From positions 62,001-126,000 of the forward strand of contig JAZNPK010000039.1 in assembly GCA_045589595.1 (NCBI GenBank): a DNA stretch of 64,000 bases, read 5' to 3'. The DNA is from SIG77 sp045589595. Its GTDB lineage: Bacteria; Verrucomicrobiota; Lentisphaeria; Victivallales; UBA1829. A model generated the notes under the pieces. It was not told the origin of the DNA and did no database searches. It saw only the letters and a list, made by a program, of their open reading frames with translations. Positions 59,567 through 64,000 of this stretch are shown here, in pieces; position 1 is the stretch's first letter; each line of letters starts with the position of its first letter. Both the position numbers and the translations under genes were made by a program.

Positions 59567-61381
59567 TTATTTTTTCTTCGGGTTGATCTGTTCCAGTTTT
59601 TTCCGGATGACGGCGGGATCGGGCGTATCGGGTCCGGTATCTCCGCTCATCAAAGCCCGGGTCCAGTAAAAACGCGCTTGAGTCATATCGCCCAGCGCAT
59701 GGAAAATATCACCTGCGTGATCCAGCAACGTGGCATCGATGTGGCGTCCTTTGTATTTGATATGGTATTGGCTGATGCTTTTCAGGATGTACTTTTTCGC
59801 CTGTACAAAATCTTTCTTCCGGTAAAGGATCCACGCCAAGCTGTCGAGAAATTCCGGACTGTCCGGCTCCAGCTGCAATGCCCGTTTCAGTAAATCTTCC
59901 GCCTGATCCAGTTTGACATTGTGGACGGCGTAGGTGTAGCCCAGATGATTCAGCATGGTGGCGTCTTTGGGATTCGCCGTGATCTGCGGCAGAAGGATCG
60001 CCTCCAGCATCGCCAGATCCTTCCGGGCATCAGCGGCAAGTGCGCAGAGCATCCAGAACTGCCGGTCCCTGACGGAAAGTTTGAACTTGCGGATGTGGAT
60101 GAGGGCTTTGGCGGCCGTCTCATAGGCAGCATCGTAATCTTCAAATGTATGATATGTAAGAAGTTCCAGCCGGTATTTGTAGAGACCTTCCGGCAGAAGA
60201 CTGAGTCTGCGTTTCGCTCCGGGAAGATCTTTCATATCCAGACAGATCCGGATGGCGACCCCGATATACTGCGCCCGGTTCTTTTTCGAGGTGAACGAAA
60301 GCGCGTCACAGACCCGGAGCGCTTTCCGGTAAAATCCTGCAGCAAGAAGCGTCCGCAGATAAGACTGGTAAACGCTTTGCGGCGACCGGGGGAATTTTTT
60401 GAGTGTGATCCCCAGAACACGGGCGGCATCTGCAAAACGTTCCGATTTGCGCAGCGTCACATCCAGTGCCAGAAGAAGCTGCTGATCGTTTCCGTTTTTC
60501 AGCGTCAGTTCCCGCAGAAGAGGATAAAGAAGTTCCTGTGTGCGCCCCATTTCGTTCAGGTGATCCCAGCAGATGCTGTGGGTGCGGATGTCCTGCGTCC
60601 AGGAACTGTCGCGGTCCAAAGCATCCAGATAATCCTGCGCTGCTTTATCCAGCCGGGCAAGGATGTGTGTGTACTGCACTTGAAACAGCGTGCGTTTCAG
60701 CGGATCCCCGCGCAGCTGGACCGCCGTGGATACATAAGTGTAGAACAGATCCTTCTGAAACATGACGCCGTCGCGGATGTGCCGGTTTTCCTGCAGATAA
60801 TTCTCCAGTTCCTCCAGCAGTTCCCTGTCGTCCGTCATGATCGCCGCCATTTTCAGGTTGGCAAGCATGGCGGAAAAAAGTTGTTTCTGCAGCAGATCGG
60901 CATTCTCATATCCGTTGCGGGGCAGATCTTTCCAAGCAAGGTAAGTGATCCGCAGAAATTCTTTCGACTTCTGCCAGTTGCCGTGGTCCTGCGCACGGGC
61001 ACCGGCATGAACGCAGAGTTGTGCCGAACCCGTTTTTTCCGCAAGCCGGATCAGCCGGTCAAAAGAATATTCCACAAGGTCCGGCGTGCTTTCCATGATC
61101 CCGAACAGAAGAAACAGCAGATCGGTGGCATCCGGATCGCGTTCCAGCAGTTGGAACAATTCATCCACATTGGCTTTTGCAGCTTTGCCGGTCAGGAGGT
61201 CCCCGGAATACAACTTTGCAAAGGACGCGAGCAGTTCCGCATCGCGTTTGGCGGCAGGATCCGCAGAGAGTTCGCGGACGGGCGGGGGATCTTTTTCACC
61301 GAAATCAAAATAAAGGTCGCCGGCAGCCGTCAGGTGACCGGCTGTCAGAAATGCCGCAGCTATACACCACAACCAACGCAT
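59567..61381 (-). CDS. Exported TPR-repeat protein
   Basis: A 604-residue protein with a signal peptide (MRWLWCIAAAFLTAGHLTAA, cleavage near AGDL). TPR-type helical repeats run through the whole mature chain; the most regular lie near the C terminus (AMLEAILLPQITANPKDATM, LGYTYAVHNVKLDQAEDLLK, FLDSLAWILYRKKDFVQAKK). The C-terminal three repeats resemble those in O-GlcNAc-type or PilF-like adaptors. No partner is visible. The start ATG 61381 follows GGGAG by 12 bases. Confidence 0.82.
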   Translation of the reverse strand: MRWLWCIAAAFLTAGHLTAAGDLYFDFGEKDPPPVRELSADPAAKRDAELLASFAKLYSGDLLTGKAAKANVDELFQLLERDPDATDLLFLLFGIMESTPDLVEYSFDRLIRLAEKTGSAQLCVHAGARAQDHGNWQKSKEFLRITYLAWKDLPRNGYENADLLQKQLFSAMLANLKMAAIMTDDRELLEELENYLQENRHIRDGVMFQKDLFYTYVSTAVQLRGDPLKRTLFQVQYTHILARLDKAAQDYLDALDRDSSWTQDIRTHSICWDHLNEMGRTQELLYPLLRELTLKNGNDQQLLLALDVTLRKSERFADAARVLGITLKKFPRSPQSVYQSYLRTLLAAGFYRKALRVCDALSFTSKKNRAQYIGVAIRICLDMKDLPGAKRRLSLLPEGLYKYRLELLTYHTFEDYDAAYETAAKALIHIRKFKLSVRDRQFWMLCALAADARKDLAMLEAILLPQITANPKDATMLNHLGYTYAVHNVKLDQAEDLLKRALQLEPDSPEFLDSLAWILYRKKDFVQAKKYILKSISQYHIKYKGRHIDATLLDHAGDIFHALGDMTQARFYWTRALMSGDTGPDTPDPAVIRKKLEQINPKKK

Positions 61382-61491
61382 GATCTGCCATTGCTCCCTT
61401 CCGTGTTCCGGATGATATGCCCCCTGAAAACAAACAGGGGAGACCCCGCACAGAAGTACAGGATCCCCCGGTAAGCATCGTTGCCGATGTC

Positions 61492-61581
61492 TTACTTGTT
61501 CTTATGCCGCAGAGATTTCAGCATTTTTTTGCGTTTGTGCTGAGCGATTTTGCGACGGCGTTTTTTTCTGAGGTTACCCAT
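61492..61581 (-). CDS. 29-residue basic protein, AURKAIP1/COX24-domain-like
   Basis: A very short gene on the minus strand. The predicted protein starts MGNLRKKRRRKIAQHKRKKM and ends LKSLRHKNK; about half of the residues are Lys or Arg. The pattern (MGxxRKKRRxKxxxHKxKK, then a short LKxxRHK tail) matches the small AURKAIP1/COX24-domain proteins of Bacteroidetes and PVC bacteria, thought to be ribosome-associated. A purine-rich stretch (GGAAGAAAG) precedes the ATG at 61581. It is easily missed by gene callers. Not part of the TPR gene. Confidence 0.82.
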   Translation of the reverse strand: MGNLRKKRRRKIAQHKRKKMLKSLRHKNK

Positions 61582-61857
61582 TCTGATTCTTTCTTCCGTT
61601 TTAAATTCATGTTCTTGTGAATTTTATTCCTATAACTTTAGCACGCCTTTTGATTTTCGCAAATGAAAATCACGATTTTTTTATGATTTTTTCCGATTTT
61701 TCCCGATTTCCTGAAAAAATTCTTTTGTTTTTGTGTATTTCTATAAAAATTTTTCTTGATGTGGAAAATGTTCGTGATATTTTTTATTGCAGCAGCGGTC
61801 TATACCGATTGCACTCCATTGGGGAATGGAGGGGTACTACAAAAAAGGGTTAGCATT
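61582..61857. other. AT-rich divergent spacer with sigma-factor leader
   Basis: The left ~170 bases are A/T-rich and hold no gene; they must hold the promoter of the 29-residue gene on the minus strand, which I could not place. The right part contains the promoter-like boxes and hairpin of the ECF sigma gene. Confidence 0.5.
61756..61783 (+). promoter_or_regulatory. Possible promoter of the ECF sigma gene
   Basis: TTGATG (61756-61761), 16 bases, TATTTT (61778-61783), ~75 bases before the ATG. A 7-bp hairpin with GGGG loop follows in the leader (61814-61831). Confidence 0.4.
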
Positions 61858-62481
61858 ATGGATGCACAAATCAGAGAGAGGGATGCCGTTTTGCTTGGAC
61901 GTGTCCGGAATGGCGACAACACAGCGTTTGATACACTGGTACTGCTTTATTCAGCGAAATTGTATCATGTGGCGTATATGCTGCTGGAAAACAAACAGGA
62001 CTCCGAAGAAGTGGTGCAGGATGCATTCATCCGTGCGTACAGTGCCATCAAATCTTTCCGCGGAGATTCCAGTTTTGAAACATGGATGCACCGGATCACA
62101 CTCAATTTGGCACGAAACCGTTTTCATTGGAACCGCCGACGCGGTGCCGGTGTGAATGTAAGCCTGTCTGCTGTATTACCGGGCTTTGAAAGTATGGGCG
62201 GTGATCACGATTACTCCACCGTACAGGACTGGGATCTGCCTGACACCCATATGCAGCCGGATCAGGAATTGGAAGAGAACGAATTGGAACAGGATCTCTC
62301 CAGTATGATCGACACACTCCCGGAAAAATTCAGGGAAAGTCTTCTGCTCCGGCACGAAAAAGAAATGTCTTACAACGATATTGCTCAAAAAACCGGTGTT
62401 CCGATCAATACGGTCAAGACCCGGATCAAACGGGCAAGAGAACTGTTGCGGGAAGGACTCGCCGCCAGATCGGAAAAATAA
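61858..62481 (+). CDS. ECF-family RNA polymerase sigma factor
   Basis: A 207-residue sigma-70-family factor of the ECF type. Region 2: FDTLVLLYSAKLYHVAYMLL, SEEVVQDAFIRAYSAIKSFR, DSSFETWMHRITLNLARNRF. An acidic linker with MGGDHDYSTVQDWD follows. Region 4: LPEKFRESLLLRHEKEMSYN, DIAQKTGVPINTVKTRIKRA, RELLREGL. It resembles RpoE-like factors. ATG 61858 has AAGGG eight bases upstream; the upstream TTG at 61756 is the promoter -35 box. No anti-sigma gene follows; a terminator comes straight after. The site-2 protease gene is convergent 126 bases away (possible regulated proteolysis, inference only). Confidence 0.92.
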   Translation: MDAQIRERDAVLLGRVRNGDNTAFDTLVLLYSAKLYHVAYMLLENKQDSEEVVQDAFIRAYSAIKSFRGDSSFETWMHRITLNLARNRFHWNRRRGAGVNVSLSAVLPGFESMGGDHDYSTVQDWDLPDTHMQPDQELEENELEQDLSSMIDTLPEKFRESLLLRHEKEMSYNDIAQKTGVPINTVKTRIKRARELLREGLAARSEK

Positions 62482-62502
62482 GGATATATGATATATCTTC
62501 AC

Positions 62503-62549
62503 AAACTGTACCGTACACCGGCATAAGATCCGGGCGGTACAGTTTTTTT
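62503..62549 (+). terminator. Rho-independent terminator after the ECF sigma gene
   Basis: An 11-bp perfect stem (62503-62513 with 62535-62545), an inner CCGG/CCGG pairing and a seven-T run. Confidence 0.92.
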
Positions 62550-62607
62550 GTTCAGAACACACAGAGTGTGCCACACAGTCCTTCCCCGTAACGCTGTCGC
62601 CGGGGCG

Positions 62608-63231
62608 TCAGGAGAAAACTTTGACAGACTGGAGAAGGACCCACATACTGAACTCCGAGATCCAGCTGCTGCAGTACAAAGCTGCAAAGATCAGAAAAAC
62701 AAATATCCCTTTGACCGCTTCCGTGTTCGGGACCCGGATGTTCGGAAAGAGACTGCGGAATGCGTTCCATCCGTCCAGCCCCGGCACCGGCAGAAGGTTG
62801 AACAGCAGCAGAATGCAATTCATCCGGCAGAGGATCGCCGCCATCAGCAGCAGATTTTCACTGACAGATTCCCGCGCGGTCATCATCAGCCCGAAAGAGA
62901 TCCAGCCGATACAGAAAAGGATCAGGTTCGCCGCCGGTCCCGCAAGGCTGGTCGCCAGTTCGCCCCAGGAATAACGGCTCCGGAGCTGCTGCGGATTGAC
63001 CGGAACGGCTCCCCACGCAAAACCGAGGATCAGAAACATGATCAGGGAAATGATCCCCATCTGTTTGAAGGGATTGAGCGTCAGATGCCCGCGGTCCGCC
63101 GCAGTGCTGTCACCCATCCACAGGGCAACACGGGCATGAGCGTACTCGTGACAGCAGATGGAAAATACAACAATGACCGTTGTCAGAACGAAAAAAAGCG
63201 GATGCGTGACCAGTGTTTTGATGAACAGCAT
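62608..63231 (-). CDS. Site-2 protease (M50) family membrane protein
   Basis: A 207-residue inner-membrane metalloprotease. Zinc ligands are HEYAH (H28, H32; E29 catalytic) at the end of the first helix and the Asp in NLLPVPGLDGWNAF. Helices at ~10-28, 60-85, 95-120, 130-150 and 180-200; the loop ADRGHLTLNPFKQMG is typical of the short RseP-like M50B group without PDZ domain. These cut membrane anchors, including anti-sigma factors. Start ATG 63231 is preferred because GAGG lies eight bases upstream; GTG 63240 is nearer the previous stop. It follows the coiled-coil gene by ten bases. Confidence 0.9.
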   Translation of the reverse strand: MLFIKTLVTHPLFFVLTTVIVVFSICCHEYAHARVALWMGDSTAADRGHLTLNPFKQMGIISLIMFLILGFAWGAVPVNPQQLRSRYSWGELATSLAGPAANLILFCIGWISFGLMMTARESVSENLLLMAAILCRMNCILLLFNLLPVPGLDGWNAFRSLFPNIRVPNTEAVKGIFVFLIFAALYCSSWISEFSMWVLLQSVKVFS

Positions 63232-63241
63232 ACCCGCCACC

Positions 63242-64000
63242 TCATTTCAGAACTTCAACAAGATCCGTGATCCTGTTTGCCAGTTCCGGTTTGTTCCGCA
63301 GATTTTTGCGGATGGCATCGGTAAGTGCCTTGAGCGAATTTTCGTTTTTCGCGGAAAATGCCATATGACAATACGCCGCCATAATGGCATCGTCGTCTGC
63401 CTTCGCCGGGACCTGCAGATTCATCACCAGATCCGCCAGAATTGCAGTTTTCTTCTTATCCGCTTCTGTCCACGAGACACGGCGGGGCATTTTCAGCATC
63501 CCCTGCCGCTGCAGAAAGATCATACCTTTATCGCTGCATTTCTGCAAGGTGCAATACTGAAATTCATGGGGGAACGGCTGAGTGCTTTTGAGGACGGGCG
63601 CAAGTGCAAGGATCGTTTTCTTCAGCGGAACATCACGGTATTTGACCAGATTTTCCATTCTATCCAGAGTCTGCAGTGTTTGCGGCACCGCAGAGAAGGA
63701 GGTTCGTGCTTCATCGATTTTCCGTTTGAAAACGTCATAAGGTGCAGTCCGGATCATACCTTCCAGTTCCTGTATCACATTTTTCTTGCGGGCGGCAAGG
63801 ATCTGCTGACCGCGGATCCTCATGCGGACATCTTTCAGGGCGGCGTTCAGTTTTTCCTGTTCGTCTTTCAACTGCGCGATTTTGTCGTTCTGCAATACCG
63901 ACGCTGCCCAGAGCGGATAACTTTTGGCTGTGTTGAAGAAATGCTCCAGACGGGTGAGGGTATTGATAAGTGCGCTGCCGTCGCCGCGGTTGATCGATTT
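63242..64000 (-). CDS. Hypothetical coiled-coil protein, 5' end outside window
   Basis: The frame is open to the right edge of the window (252 visible codons), so the gene begins beyond it; the start-like codon at 63895 is internal. Visible residues ~35-60 (DKIAQLKDEQEKLNAALKDV) are an amphipathic coiled coil, followed by a helical domain with Lys/Arg-rich stretches and a Cys pair (FQYCTLQKCSDKG). I do not recognise a family. It probably shares a transcript with the site-2 protease gene. Confidence 0.55.
   Translation of the reverse strand, partial: KSINRGDGSALINTLTRLEHFFNTAKSYPLWAASVLQNDKIAQLKDEQEKLNAALKDVRMRIRGQQILAARKKNVIQELEGMIRTAPYDVFKRKIDEARTSFSAVPQTLQTLDRMENLVKYRDVPLKKTILALAPVLKSTQPFPHEFQYCTLQKCSDKGMIFLQRQGMLKMPRRVSWTEADKKKTAILADLVMNLQVPAKADDDAIMAAYCHMAFSAKNENSLKALTDAIRKNLRNKPELANRITDLVEVLK

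Noticed and set aside
59921..61474. A 517-codon plus-strand frame
   Set aside because: Opposite the TPR gene, whose signal peptide and repeats are clear.
63893..63895. TTG as the start of the last gene
   Set aside because: The frame is open to the right edge with plausible residues; the gene is truncated by the window.
1..64000. tRNA or rRNA genes
   Set aside because: No cloverleaf-like stretches with TTCRA loops or rRNA core sequences were recognised in the gaps; a tRNAscan/Infernal run would settle this.

Overview
The window is 64 kb of dense bacterial chromosome, mid-GC, with short gaps, many ATGA-type gene overlaps and near-consensus sigma-70 promoters. The mix points to the PVC group, most likely a gut-type Lentisphaerota such as the Victivallis lineage: secreted sugar-acting enzymes, TPR/ExbB/ExbD proteins, Ala/Pro-rich repeat proteins, a COX24-like mini-protein, DXP-pathway isoprenoid genes and an ETF/acyl-CoA dehydrogenase cluster. 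That placement is inference from gene content. No rRNA, tRNA, insertion sequence, phage or CRISPR array was seen.

Layout. 1-9 kb: the tail of a glycosidase-like protein, a CDF metal exporter, threonine synthase, a small lipoprotein and two tandem secretin-like exported proteins. 9-20 kb: carbohydrate and nucleotide-sugar genes (ADP-ribosylglycohydrolase with its sugar isomerase partner, GH78 rhamnosidase with Sel1 and radical SAM genes, MurQ/GKRP-like SIS protein with an RNB exoribonuclease, an orphan sugar-binding lipoprotein). 20.5-22.3 kb: a consensus promoter, a ~600-base region of uncertain content and four tandem, nearly identical genes for an 80-92-residue protein that resembles DUF3467; this is the least explained part of the window. 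22-28 kb: MgtC, RNase HI, GH2 glycosidase, NAD-dependent DNA ligase and a sirtuin. 28-35 kb (minus strand): a five-gene operon with two exported TPR proteins, ExbB/TolQ and two ExbD/TolR proteins, framed by a consensus promoter and a terminator. 35-43 kb: a MurC-type ligase with an SGNH esterase, TrmO-IspH, an SDR, pyridoxal kinase and a U32 protein. 43-49 kb: a large exported beta-helix protein overlapping dxs, and a Pro/Ala repeat membrane protein. 49-54 kb: etfB-etfA-acyl-CoA dehydrogenase-rpoZ-purE. 54-64 kb: sugar-acid dehydratase with SDR, rpsO-pnp, an EamA-like small membrane protein with a TPR protein, a 29-residue basic protein, an ECF sigma factor, a site-2 protease and a truncated coiled-coil protein.

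The picture is of a saccharolytic anaerobe that trims plant or mucin glycans (GH78, GH2, glycosidase tail), feeds sugar acids into central metabolism (dehydratase plus SDR), and has an elaborate envelope with a proton-driven ExbBD motor linked to TPR proteins. The best candidates for undescribed biology are the tandem DUF3467-like array with its leader, the TPR-ExbBD operon lacking TonB, the paired secretin-like proteins with no secretion machinery nearby, and the TIxL-repeat membrane protein.
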